A DNA stretch of 64,000 nt, from positions 782,078-846,077 of the forward strand of contig SIJG01000002.1 of assembly GCA_023374025.1 (NCBI GenBank). Direction: 5' to 3'. This DNA is from Heterodera schachtii (lineage: Eukaryota > Nematoda > Chromadorea > Rhabditida > Heteroderidae). Positions 22,142-31,815 of the stretch are shown here, piece by piece. Positions within the stretch are counted from its first letter, which is position 1; each line of letters begins with the position of its first letter. The notes beneath the pieces were generated by a model. It did no database searches, had not been told where the DNA came from, and was given only the letters and a program-made list of their open reading frames with translations. The position numbers and the translations under genes are program-made.

Positions 22142-22193
22142 GTTTGGGTGGAACAACAAAATTTTGGAGGTGCGAATTCAAGAACAGTGTCAA
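22142..22193 (+). pseudogene. FLYWCH zinc-finger fragment, inverted
   Basis: Plus-strand codons read LGGTTKFWRCEFKNSVN. This is the same stretch as in the minus-strand FLYWCH exon at about 22876-22818 (LDGTTKFWSCEVKNSVN), with substitutions. It sits at the inner edge of the left arm and shows that the inverted repeat extends into transposon-derived coding sequence. Confidence 0.7.
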
Positions 22194-22194
22194 T

Positions 22195-22440
22195 ATATTT
22201 GCCTCGCTTTGCACGCTGCACGCCAAAGTGTTAGCATTCTTTCGTACGATGCTTGTGATTTGAAAGTCATTAAGGCATGACACACCGGGAAAATCCATTT
22301 TTTAACGCCTAAATATTTTAATTTAAAAATTTGAAAAACCGACTTAAGACAAACAGACTTTGCCAATATGTATAAATCTGAAAAAATGGGCAGGTGCCAA
22401 TGAGAAAGTTCCGTCCCCAAAACACTCATTCATTCTGTCC
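22195..22440 (-). pseudogene. MULE-type transposase fragment
   Basis: On the minus strand, DGTFSLAPAHFFRFIHIG (about 22415-22360) matches the known Mutator-like signature DGTF..P..F.Q.Y.IH that carries the first catalytic Asp of the DDE domain. About 60 bases later, in another frame, VKKWIFPVCHALMTFKSQ and ASYERMLTLW match the following (F/I)P-x(2)-(Y/H)AL-x(3)-K(S/T)-x(2)-(S/T)Y motif. The two parts are separated by a frame change or a short intron. The rest of the catalytic domain is missing: the sequence ends at a stop and then meets an inverted FLYWCH piece. It marks the palindrome core as a decayed Mutator-like element. Confidence 0.75.
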
Positions 22441-22583
22441 GCAAAACGCCCAAATGATTCGCGACCAAACAATAAAATTCTGAGAAAATTTTTTTTGTTT
22501 TTCCTAAATGATTTCGTAGCGCGCCTTTTTGATTAACGAAAATTATATTTTGTTTGTTAGTTTTTCATTTGTTAAAAAATTAG

Positions 22584-22916
22584 TTATAAGCAATTCGCAG
22601 CCTTTTTTGTCACGAAAATTGCGGATGGTGATGGCACCTTCTGCAACCCTTCCGAACGAATTACAGATGGCGGTTCCATGATAGTGATGGCACGGACTTT
22701 AATTGTAGATTTAACTTTTTGAGCTTCAACATTCGAAGCATTTGGGGGAAACGTGTGTGGCGTTGCAAGACGAATGAAGTGATTGTTTAGGTCCGTCCAA
22801 ATGTGGCCTTTACATTTGTTGACGCTGTTCTTGACTTCGCAGCTCCAAAATTTTGTTGTTCCATCCAAACTCATTTTATCGAATGTGTAAAGATTTCCAC
22901 CGTGAGGAAGCTTCAC
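22584..22916 (-). pseudogene. FLYWCH-type zinc-finger exon of a Mutator-like element
   Basis: 110 codons open without ATG (first codon GTG, so probably an internal exon). The order GGNLYTFDK, then F-W-x-C, 9 residues, C-K-G-x-x-x-T-D, then T-P-H-x-F matches FLYWCH fingers, with W-x-C and C-K-G well kept. The final H-x-H is here H-T-F, so one zinc ligand is lost. The tail VRAITIMEPPSVIRSEGLQK resembles the linker that precedes the transposase domain in nematode FLYWCH/MULE proteins. It lies in the same orientation as, and just upstream of, the transposase fragment at 22440-22195, so both probably belong to one decayed gene. Confidence 0.75.
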
Positions 22917-23084
22917 TTGTTTTTTTGTTTCAATTTTTTGAAGTCATATTCGATGAAATTGATTACCTAACTAAATACCTTTGAAAATAAGTAATTTATT
23001 ATTTTTTTTTTGGTATTTAATAAAAAGTTATTTATTTATTTTTGTGTTTTACCAAGTATTTGAATTTTAAAAAATTGAATTGGT

Positions 23085-23530
23085 CGAAATTAAATTTATA
23101 AATGGAAAAAAGAATTAAAATTAAACAAAAAGAATTATTACGAAATGAAAAAGAGGGAATTTGTTGAACGAAGTGATGTATTTCAAACTTATGGAAAACA
23201 GAAACAATATACGAAAGAGTTGGGCATTAGCAAATATTTATTTTTTCAATGGAAAAAGAATTTGGCATAAAATGCGGCAATAGTAAAATTTCATTTTATT
23301 ATTTAGTTTTATTTTTAATATTTTTATTTTAGATAGATTCAAATTCTCCGATGAACAAAAAAAAGAGTGAAATGAATGATTATTATGAAATGAAGAATAA
23401 ATCTTTAATTAACTGATCAAAGAATTGCTGGCATTTTGAAAATTGGAATTTCCACTTTAAAAACATGGAAAAAGATTCGTGAAATTTTCATTTCTTTTAT
23501 TAGTATTGGTGATCATTTTTATGAATTTTT
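23085..23530 (+). pseudogene. Triple-HTH family copy 9 (5'-truncated, broken)
   Basis: Starts within HTH1 (aaatttataaatggaaaaaa). It then has REFVERS, HTH2 (TKELGISKYLFFQWKK), a donor, intron and exon 2 beginning RFKFSDEQKK. Frames change in A-runs (for example eight A in CAAAAAAAAGAG), and a TCTTTAATTAAC insertion follows in exon 2. The signal and linker are missing. It mirrors copy 8 but retains HTH2. Confidence 0.7.
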
Positions 23531-23989
23531 GTATTTTTAAATTAAAATTCTTTTTACTTTTTGGGGTATAAAAAGAAAAAAAACTGTGTTATTTTTTATT
23601 AGACAAAATCTATCATTTTTGAGAAATTTTTTCAATTCGTAGGGGTGTATTTTCTGAAAAATTTTCAGCTCATTTCTTAGGGATCTAATTTTCCGACTTT
23701 ATTGCATTTTAATGGATTTTTGGGAAAAACGCCAAAAATGCACCAAAACGGCAAAATGCCAAAAAAGGCATTTAAAACACGAAACAAATTTGCGGCTTTA
23801 AAATATATAATCCATTATAAAAAAGTCAATATTTAATAATTTTTAAAAATAAATATTTAATTGTTGGCAGTTAAGACTGAGAAAAAAAAAGATTTTTGTT
23901 TTTTAAATCTTCCGTTTAACCCTAATTGAAAGCTTTATAAATATTATTTCTAGGATTATAAATTATATTATTATAATTTTTTTTTCTGC

Positions 23990-24100
23990 GCTTATGCTAT
24001 GAAGACGGTCTACGTCAGTTGGGCCCCAGCCAATTTTTTGACAATAACTTTTTTCTTTTCCATCCAAATCTAACATAGTTTGTATCATTCGAAAGCTTAA
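23990..24100 (+). repeat. GGGCCCCAGCC / GTATCATTCGAAAGCTT dispersed repeat
   Basis: ACGTCAGTTGGGCCCCAGCC followed by TTTGTATCATTCGAAAGCTT. It is related to the GGCGCC family at 15820, 17200 and 25620, where GGTATCATTCGAAAGCTT recurs. It was inserted only in the right arm of the palindrome. Confidence 0.45.
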
Positions 24101-24280
24101 CATGTTTAGAAGCTTTTTCTAAGCCATTGTTTCGCGATTAGACAATTTCTATGTTTAAATTTTTTTGATTTGGTGAATTTTTTAGTCCATAGCCCCATAT
24201 TTCGGGCATTTTTAGTCCAATTTTATGTCCATGTTTGGCCCCATAATATTTTAAATGACAAAAAAGCAAAAATAAAAAAA

Positions 24281-24708
24281 TTAAGAATTATTTTCATTTT
24301 TCCATTTCTTTAGAGTGTTCTTTGAAAAGCCCAAAATGCCATCAATTTCTTTGTCACTTATAGAAGGATTTGCTTTTTTCATTTCATAAACTCATTCATT
24401 TTGCTCTTTTTTGTTCATCGGAGAAGCGAATTCGACCTAAGAAATAAAAAAATTTAAAATTTAATTGTTGAATTACTTTGAGAAATTAAATTAAAATTAA
24501 AATTTACTTTTGCTCATTTCAATGCCAAATTCCTTCTTCCATTTTAGGAATGTTTTTACGCCAATGCCCAACGCTTTCGCAAATTGTTTCTGATTTCCGT
24601 ATTTTGACATTTTTCTAATCTCGTCAATCCGTTCCATAAATTCGACAATGTTTTGTCATTTAAATTGTTTATGATTAAGAACACAAATATAAAAAGGAGA
24701 AAACGCAT
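24281..24708 (-). pseudogene. Triple-HTH family copy 10 (central deletion)
   Basis: ATG at 24708 gives MRFLLFIFVFLIINN and NDKTLS, then jumps at about 24645 directly into EFMERIDEI..KYGNQKQFAKALGIGVKTFLKWKKEFGIEMSK (HTH2). The CKKLGPTF block, linker and HTH1 are deleted. A donor follows at about 24509, and exon 2 (about 24436-24281) carries RIRFSDEQK and HTH3 (DKEIDGILGFSKNTLKKWK) with a one-base loss near MSL. The frame is broken at the deletion. Confidence 0.75.
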
Positions 24709-24984
24709 CACTAAAAAAAGTTAAAAATAATTAATTAATAATTTTTAAATATTTATTAAATAATTGTATTAAAACTAAGTTAATTCATCAGAAAATAATT
24801 TTTTATTTAAATTTTAATGAATATGGAGAAGCATTGCCAAAAATGCGATCAATAAGTGAAAGTGATCTTCAGTAGAATTTTTAAAATATTATTAAAAAAG
24901 GATAAATAATTGAAAGACATGAATTTCATCATAATTTTACATGGCATTTCCGAAATTGGATATTTTCGACAAATCTTTCAGCAC

Positions 24985-25526
24985 TAGGGATGGGATTTTT
25001 ATGTATTACATAAACCCAAAAAGCATTTACTCCGAACAATTTTTCATTTAGAGCGACTTATAAAACATAAATAACATATTTTGGCCTTTTTGAAAAAATT
25101 TATAGGAAAAATAAAAGAGAATTTTAAAAATAGACTTCTAAAAAACAATTTTTTGCAATATTTTCAAAAAAAATTTTTTTTTAATTTATTTTGAATGACA
25201 AAAGATGCAAAATCGAAATTTTTATTAATTTATCATTGAATTACGAAGTTCAATGCTGGAACTTTCAATATAAAAAATGAATTTATCAAAAAAAAAAAAA
25301 AACAGTTTTACCCCTGAACACCTTGAAAATTATTTTAATTTGCATTGTGCGGGCAAAAAAAATCAAAATCAGATTTTCTGGGATTTTTACGCAAAAAACA
25401 CCGTATTTTTCCAATTTTTAGCACAGATTTTGGCATTTTTTGTGTTTTAGCACATATTTTTGGGTTTTTAATACATATTTTATTACATATTTCGAGATTT
25501 TAGCACATAAAAATTCCATCCCTACA
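24985..25526. mobile_element. Inverted-repeat element with TAGGGATGGRATTTTTATGT ends
   Basis: The left end TAGGGATGGGATTTTTATGT (about 24985) is mirrored by ACATAAAAATTCCATCCCTA (about 25508). The interior matches 16720-17190 and the left part matches 32926-33100. Flanking bases (TTCAGCAC and CAGATCAC) resemble a degraded 8-bp duplication, which fits hAT, but this is not certain. No gene is inside. Confidence 0.55.
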
Positions 25527-25544
25527 GATCACTATGCCACGGAT

Positions 25545-25850
25545 TAGCCTGGGGGGGGGGGGTTTGTATCGTTTCGGCGCCAGCTAAATTTTCTGATAAT
25601 AACTTTTTTTTTGTTTTTAACCAAATCCAACAATTATCGTATCTAAATTTTGAAGTTTTTCTTGATAATTTTTTGGAATGCTCGAAAATTATTTTGTTTT
25701 TTTTTTTGTAAGGCTAGTAAAGCGTGTGAAGGGATTTCGAATGATACCAAGATTGTTAGATTTGGTTTACAAAGAAAAAAAGTTATGATTAATAAAGTTG
25801 GCTGGCGCCAAAACAGCGGCGCCGAAACGACCGACTCTCTCTCTCTCTCT
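25545..25850. mobile_element. GTTTCGGCGCCAGC inverted-repeat element
   Basis: TCGTTTCGGCGCCAGCTAAA (about 25569) and, reversed, GGCTGGCGCCAAAACAGCGG (about 25800) with GGTATCATTCGAAA between form a short element of about 300 bp. Single ends of the family lie at 7870, 15225, 16065 and 24010. No coding sequence is visible. Confidence 0.5.
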
Positions 25851-25959
25851 CCCTGTTTAAAACTAATTATTATTAGCAGGGCTGTAAAAAATATGCACAA
25901 AAAAAAACTTGAAAATTAGGAGTGCAAATTAATTTAAAAATTATTCCTCGTAAATCAGT

Positions 25960-26230
25960 TGTTTTTGTAATTGCAAATCAAAAATTTTTCTCCAACACCA
26001 TTGCCTGCACCAGTGCCACCGGCTGTTGTGCCTCCAATGTCATGGCACGGCTCGGAAATGGCCATCATAATCGATTAGGCGAGCAAATCAACGAACGATC
26101 GGTGGAAAAAGCAGCGATTTGTATTATAGGAATGGCGCTAGCAGGCGAGAAGACACGTGCCGTTGTTGTTATTGTTGTTTGTCAATTAAAACAAATAAAA
26201 ACGAAAGGCAACCCGCTCATCCATTTAAAT
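25960..26230. other. GC-richer island with possible exon fragments
   Basis: Plus strand is open for 108 codons (25922-26248). On the minus strand two shorter stretches look more protein-like: ARVFSPASAIPIIQIAAFST (about 26155-26090) and, in another frame, MAISEPCHDIGGTTAGGTGA (about 26065-26000). No family is recognised and neither strand is convincing. Confidence 0.2.
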
Positions 26231-26329
26231 ATCTTTAATTTTTATTGAATTTTAAATTTGATAAATTAATTTTCAAAATTTCAAATGAAAAAAACAATGA
26301 AGAGATGTGCGAGTAAAACAATTCATGAT

Positions 26330-26800
26330 TAGTGGGATGTGCTGCGAGAGTCTTGATTCTCAAGCCAAGCTTCATTAGCGATTTTGGGGTCTCGTGTTTT
26401 AATAGTCATTTCTCGTGTTTAATTCTCGGTAAAAATCATTTCTCGAATACGCTCTTTCGTAAATTATGCATAGAGCATTTTCGAACACAATTCAGCAAAT
26501 CATCAAAACGTATTCCGCTATTCGCGAACGCGTGAGACCCTGGGACTTTCTCTCCACGTTCCGCCTCTGGGTACATTAAAATTTTAAATTGGCCCTCATT
26601 AGCAAGCAGCCTCATAAACAGCGAGCGGGAAAGCAGCAGGAAGAGAAATCGAGTTGACTATGTGCTGGAGGGCAGCAAAAGACTTAAAGTGGGCGGAGCA
26701 TACATGATCAGCTAATGGGATATTAGGCATACTGTACTTAGTAAAGGGTCTACGGTGAACACAAAATAATGAGCTACGTCAATGGTAAGGAATTTTTTTG
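26330..26800. other. Unique moderately GC sequence, no clear gene
   Basis: No dispersed-repeat match is seen within the window and no long frame exists. AAGTGGGCGGAGC and CTCGTGTTT repeats are present. It may be a regulatory or decayed element. Confidence 0.3.
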
Positions 26801-26869
26801 TTTTCTTCTAATTCTAAATTTTCATTTTGATTTTCATTTTTAAATTGGTGTTTTCTGCCGGTGGAAAAA

Positions 26870-27565
26870 ACTGCTCCTTACGTGGCCAAGATTACTTTTT
26901 CCGTTTTTGATTTAGCCAAGAATTTTCTAAGATTTTTGTTCACTTTCCTTTTCTAAATTTCACATGCAACCTTAATTGAATGCTTTTACAAATATTATTT
27001 CCTTAAAATTGATTGTTGATATATTCGAATTTGAAGAGATTTTATTCAAAAATTTTCAAAAATTTATTATTTTTCATTAATACGCACAGTTAAGCACGAA
27101 AAACGCATTTTCCGCTTGGTTTGGGGTGTCTACGATGACTTTTATAATGCCTAACTTTGCCTATTTTGGACTTTTTGTGCCTAATGCCTATTTATTTGCC
27201 TACTTTTTTCATTTTTTGTGATTTTTTTCCGGATTTTTGAAAAAATCCTTTAAAATCTGGAAAATTTTCTCAAAAATGGGTCGCCAAAATTTAATTTTTT
27301 TTTCCTTGATTAAAAATTTTTCTTTAAAATTTTCCTTACTCGAAAAAACTTTAAAATATTTAATAATTTCATTTACAATTAAAATTTAAGCAAAATTAAA
27401 TGTTTTGATTAATTTTTTACGTATTTTGCTACCTAAAAAGCGTTAATATTTTTTTTTTTTGCCTGTTTTTGTGCCTATTTGATGCCTATTTTGCGATTTT
27501 TTTTCTGCCTTTTTAGGTGCCTGTTTCGCGATTTTTTGTGTCTAAAAAAGAATCCCTAATAATTA
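26870..27565 (-). repeat. Inverted copy of the 7926-8590 repeat
   Basis: Starts CTTACGTGGCCAAGATTAC and ends AAAAAAGAATCCCTAATAATTAG. It reads as the reverse complement of 7926-8590 with indels. TGCCTANTTTTG-type short repeats fill the second half. Confidence 0.7.
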
Positions 27566-27653
27566 GTTTTAAAAAAAAATTTGACTTGCTGTGATCAAAA
27601 GACCACCACAAAAACCTCAAATTTCTCAAAAGACCACAAAAATCCGTAAATCT

Positions 27654-27863
27654 TCATTTTCCAAAAAAATCCTCTTTTAAAATATTAACGTTAAAATAAA
27701 TTGAAAAGTTCAATATAGGTCTGCTACCATCATAGACCGTGACAGGGTTGGTGTAATTGGCCCCCGAAAAAACATCAGAAAAAATTTTATGGGCTATCAA
27801 ATTATATATATCAATCTTGGTATCATTCGAATTAATCCTAAAAAAATTTAAATTTAAAAACAA
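27654..27863 (-). CDS. Possible exon fragment, weakly protein-like
   Basis: The minus strand is open for about 69 codons without a good ATG. The part HKIFSDVFSGANYTNPVTV followed by RPILNFSIYFNVNIL has a layout faintly like the N-terminal extracellular part of ligand-gated ion channels (RPV-x-N-x-S). This resemblance is too weak to assign. TTCGAATGATACCAAGATTG at its 5' side is a common repeat phrase here, so it may be chance. Confidence 0.15.
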   Translation of the reverse strand: MFLNLNFFRINSNDTKIDIYNLIAHKIFSDVFSGANYTNPVTVYDGSRPILNFSIYFNVNILKEDFFGK

Positions 27864-28263
27864 TAAAACTTTTTTGCGATTATTTGTCAGTCACAAAACA
27901 CTCGCCGCAGGGGGCAGGGTAATTAGGCGCGGCGGCGGACTCGGAAGACAAGCAAAAAACACTAATTATATTTATTTTTTGGTTTCATTAATTACTCAAG
28001 CATGTTTTTTGGTCACTGTTCTGTCACATCGAAATTAATACGGTGGCGAGAAAGAAAATAAGAAAAAAATTTTTTTTTTTTTTGGTTTTTTGTACCGCGG
28101 AAAACATAAAATTTTTAGGAGGGAATTCCATAATTTTAATTTTTATCGATTATAAACAAATAAAAGAGCGAATAAATTAAATTAGAATAAAAAATTTAGA
28201 AAAGAAATTCATCATTTTATCACTAATTTAATAAAAAAAGAAAAGAAGAATTTACGAATTATT

Positions 28264-29042
28264 TTATTTTTTCCATGTTTTTAAAGTGGAAATTCCAATT
28301 TTCAAAATGCCAGCAATTTCTTGATCAGTTAAAGTGCGATTTCCATTCTTCATTTCATAATAATCATTCATTTTGCTCATTTTTTGTTCATCGGTAAATC
28401 GAATTGGACCTAAGAATATAATAAAATTAAATATTAATAATGAAATGAAAATTACATTTAAAATTTACTTTTGCTCATTTCAATGCCAAATTCTTTTTTC
28501 CAATTTTGGATTGTTTTTCTGTGAATGCCCAACTCGTCAGCAAATTGTTTCTGTTTTCCATTTTTGTAAATTCTTTTAAATTCTTCAATTCGTTCAACAA
28601 ATTCTTGTTTTTTCTTTTCATAATAATCCTTTTCATTTAAATTAAATTGTTTTTTCAATTTGTAATTTTTCGTTCGACGAATTCCCAATTTTTTCGCTAT
28701 TTTTTGCTCAATTTTATTCCAAACTTCTGTCGAATATTTTCCCCGTTTCTTAATTCCTTCTCTAATTGCGTCAAATTTGTGAATAATTTCGCTTTTTTGT
28801 TGTATATCCAATTGATCAGTCTGATCAGTTAATTCATTTCGATCACTTTGATGATAATTTGCATTTTGATCAGTCTCATTTTGATTTTCATTTTCATTTC
28901 CTCCAATTATTTCATTTGCCCATTTTTCGCCAAATATTTCAGCAAAAGTTGGCGGACATTTTTTACACGGATTAACTGACAAAATTTTGTCAGTTGAATT
29001 GTTTAGGATTAAAAACACAAATATAAAAAGGAGAAAAAGCAT
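28264..29042 (-). CDS. Triple-HTH family copy 11, intact, putatively secreted
   Basis: Exons 29042-28469 and 28409-28264 join in phase across a 59-bp intron and give 239 aa. Residues 2-14 are hydrophobic (signal-like). Residues 22-48 hold NPCKKCPPTF and AEIFGEKWANEIIGG. Residues 49-80 form the Asn/Gln/Asp/Glu linker, with LTDQTDQLD. HTH1 is about 107-133, ending NYKLKKQF where other copies have IYKWKK, so Trp is lost. HTH2 is about 160-186 (KQFADELGIHRKTIQNWKK). Exon 2 starts at Ser192 (PIRFTDEQK), and HTH3 is about 217-239 (DQEIAGILKIGISTLKTWKK). Copies 13 and 14 share its last 70 exon-1 residues and intron almost exactly, which suggests recent duplication or gene conversion. Confidence 0.78.
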
Positions 29043-29104
29043 TACTAAAAAACTAAAAATTATTATTTAATAATTGTTTAATATTTTTTATAAATAAGTA
29101 TTTC

Positions 29105-29235
29105 AGAAAATATTATTATTAAAATTTTAATGAATATGGAGAAGCATTGCCCAATATGCGATCAATAAATGAAACTGATCTTCAGTAGATTTAAAAAAAA
29201 TAATAAAATATTTAATAAATAAGATTAATTAATTG
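29105..29235 (-). promoter_or_regulatory. Conserved 5' block of triple-HTH copy 11
   Basis: ATGAATATGGAGAAGCATTG, then CCCAATATGCGATCAATAAA and TGATCTTCAGTAGAT, about 90-150 bp 5' of the ATG. It is shorter than in other copies: the outer GAATTTCATCATAATTTCAC part is missing and an unrelated CCATATTT-rich repeat starts at about 29240. Confidence 0.5.
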
Positions 29236-29239
29236 GAGA

Positions 29240-29930
29240 CACTAATTTTTTTTATCCATATTTTTTTTTCCTTATTTGTCCATATTTGGCATTTTTATCC
29301 ATTTTTTACGTCCATATTTTGGCATTTTTCCAAAAAACCTATATTAGAACGCCCACAACCAGCTAAATTGGCCTTTTTGACCCCCTAAAAACCAGAAAAT
29401 TTTCCAAAAAAATTATTTTCAGCAAAATTTTCTCGAAAATATTGAATAAATTGAAATTTTCTCAAAAAATGGTTAATTTATGTAAAAAAAATAAATAAAC
29501 AAAAAAGCGAAAAATTCGCTTTTCAGGTTGATTTTTCGTTCAAATGATTAAATTTTAGCTTTATTGTGTGTTCTTTCTTATAACTTATGTCCATATTTTG
29601 CGATTTTATATCCATATAATTCCGAACCCTATTCATCAATATGGCACGGATTTGCGATGGATTTCCATTTTTTGCATGCTTAAAATGCAAAAATAAGTTT
29701 TTAACACTAAAAAATTTCAAAAAAATACAATATTTGCCTAAACAGACTTAAAAACTACGCTAAAAGCTTCCAAAAAATGCATTTAACCTTAAAAAATGCC
29801 AATTTTTATTAAATTCTAGCTTCACAATTCTCAAAATTTTTGTAATAATGGCGAAATATGGATTTATTCGCGAAAACCCCCAAAATATGGATTTATATGG
29901 ACTAAAAATCTTCACCAAATCAAAAAACTT
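29240..29930. repeat. CCATATTTTGGC / ATATGGATTTAT dispersed repeat
   Basis: Short phrases TTTGTCCATATTTGGCATTT and ACTTATGTCCATATTTTGCG lead to TCCATATAATTCCGAACCCTA at about 29632. It continues as CGCGAAAACCCCCAAAATATGG at about 29870. Related to 8765-9335 and 20870-21150. No gene is visible. Confidence 0.5.
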
Positions 29931-29935
29931 TAACA

Positions 29936-30860
29936 TACAGTCATGGTCAAATGTTTATCTACACCCCATTTTATTTGGTTTTTGTCGTCATTTCAACTGT
30001 AAATTGTAATTAAATCCAAAATATATGGTGGTATTTTGTAGCATTTTTTATGGGCTTTCGAATGGTATAAATCAATACTCAAAAGAATGTTGTGCATAAA
30101 CACTATACTTTGCTAAACGAATTGTGCTCAAATTTTGACTGGTCAAAAGTTTATCTACACCCCAAAAAATCAATATTCCTTAGGCCTAAAATTTTGAAAA
30201 AATTCCTGCTATGCTAACTTTTGATGATGATCAAAAAAGTCTTTTACGCCATCTTGATCAGATCACTCCTTCATGGTGATCCAAAAACCCAAAAATGGCT
30301 TGAAATCGGGAAAATTTTCGAAAAAAATTCCTAGTGGGTTGGGAAAAATTTTCTGGAAATTTTGAGTAGGCCTATGAGAAAGAGCACAAAATTCTCTACA
30401 AAATTGTCTTTTGGATCGTTGGTCTACGAATTATACACGCTGAGGTATGGGCACTTCAATTTTGATGATGTTCATTTCTACTGTACAATGCACTATTTTC
30501 TGAAGAAATACAGTACTTTTTGTAGACACCGAAATTGAAATGCCCATACCTCAACGGGCATAAGTCGTAGAGACATGCGATCATTTGCATTTTGTAGAGA
30601 ATTTTGTGCTCTTTCTCATAGGCCTACACAAAATTTCCAGAAAATTTTTCCCAACCCCTTAGGAATTTTTTCGAAAATTTTCCCGATTTCAAGCCATTTT
30701 TGGGTTTTTGGATCACCATGAAGGAGTGATCTGATCAAGATGGCGTAAAAGACTTTTTTGATCATCATCAAAAGTTAGCATAGCAGGAATTTTTTCAGAA
30801 TTTTAGGCCTAAGGAATATTGATTTTTTGGGGTGTAGATAAACATTTGACCATGACTGTA
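29936..30860. mobile_element. Mariner-type foldback MITE with TA target site
   Basis: The element 29938-30858 begins CAGTCATGGTCAAATGTTTA and ends with its exact complement (about 30 identical terminal bases) between TA dinucleotides. From about 30142 to 30858 it is one long hairpin: a roughly 340-bp left arm (for example CTTTTACGCCATCTTGATCA) is mirrored on the right (TGATCAAGATGGCGTAAAAG), with the centre near 30490. The terminal repeat is present a second time, imperfectly, at about 30140. No transposase is encoded. TA duplication and terminal repeats fit the Tc1/mariner superfamily. Confidence 0.85.
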
Positions 30861-30987
30861 GAAATGCTATTTTTGAGCCCCTTTCTTCATAGCATAAGCG
30901 CAGAAAAAAAAAATATATAAATCCATATTTAATTTATAATCCTAGAAATAATATTTATAAAGCTTTCAATTAGGGTTATAAAAGACA

Positions 30988-31671
30988 CTAATGATTAGGG
31001 CAGGCAATTATATGCACATGCATATTTTTTTCCTTGAATGTGGGAGGCCTGAAACGCACGAAAAACATGTTTTTAGCTTCTTTTGAAGCTTCTAGACTGT
31101 ATTTCCATATGCATATTTTGCATATTTGTGCATATTTCGCGATTTATGTGCATATTTGCTTATTTGTGCATATTTTGGCATTTCGTGCATATTTTGGCAT
31201 TTTTCCAAAAAACCTCTAATAAAACGGCCCCAAACAGATAAATTGGCCTTTTTGACCCCTCAAAAACCGGAAAATTTTCCAAAAAAAAAAAAATAATTTT
31301 TTAGCAAAATTTTCACGAAAAATATTTAATAAATTTAATTTTCTTCAAAATTGTTAAATTTGTGTCAAAAATAAGCAAAAAAGCAAAATTTCGCTTTTTG
31401 CGTTGATTTTTCGCTAAAATGAGTAAATTTTAAGCTATATCATGTTTTTTTCTTCTAAAATGATTTTTAATACCATATTTTAGCAATTTTTGTAAGTTTT
31501 ACTTTGCATTTAGCGAAAATTATAAAAATTTTGACAAAATACACCCTTAATTTGGAAATTTTATGTGCATATTTTTCACTTTTTATGTGCATATTTTGCC
31601 ATTTTTGGTGCATATTTTATGCGCATATTTTAAGATTTTATGTGCATATAATTACCAGCCCTACTAATGAT
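30988..31671. mobile_element. hAT-type MITE with 8-bp target duplication CTAATGAT
   Basis: The element 30996-31663 starts TAGGGCAGGCAATTATATGC and ends GCATATAATTACCAGCCCTA. It is flanked on both sides by CTAATGAT (30988-30995, 31664-31671). The interior is filled with GTGCATATTTT repeats at both ends around an AT-rich core without a gene. The termini resemble the ATATGGAC family, in which GGAC replaces GCAC, so both may belong to one hAT lineage. It is inserted in sequence that matches 27960-28045. Confidence 0.85.
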
Positions 31672-31815
31672 AGTTTATTTGGTTGCATTTAATTACTCAA
31701 TTATGTTTTTTTGGTCGATGTTTTGTCAAATCGAAATTTATACGGTGGCGTAAAAACAAACAAATAAATTAGCGAAAAAATTAAATTAGAATAAATAATT
31801 TAGAAAAAAAACTCA

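Larger units (their letters stand above)
19760..22195. repeat. Left arm of a ~5-kb imperfect palindrome
   Basis: The arm order is: family 5' block, HTH copy 7, ATATGGAC repeat, CTTTCAATTAGGGTTAAACGG, TGCCTTTTTT repeat, HTH copy 8, then a 50-bp FLYWCH fragment on the + strand at 22142-22193. The same order appears reversed and complemented at 22816-24945. Mirrored landmarks include TTAAAATATTATGGGGGCC (20860) with GGCCCCATAATATTTTAAAT (24235), and AATACACCCCTACGAATTG (21690) with CAATTCGTAGGGGTGTATT (23640). Confidence 0.8.
22816..24945. repeat. Right arm of the ~5-kb imperfect palindrome
   Basis: Reverse complement of 19760-22195. In + coordinates the order is FLYWCH part, HTH copy 9 (+), TGCCTTTTTT-type repeat, CCGTTTAACCCTAATTGAAAG, a GTCAGTTGGGCC insertion near 24010, ATATTTCGGGC repeat, HTH copy 10 (-) and family 5' block. 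The main asymmetry is a deletion of about 400 bp inside copy 10. Confidence 0.8.

Noticed and set aside
28373..28579. 68-codon + strand frame identical at 33962-34168 and, reversed, at 36854-37060
   Set aside because: Antisense shadow of exon 1, intron and exon 2 of near-identical HTH-family copies.
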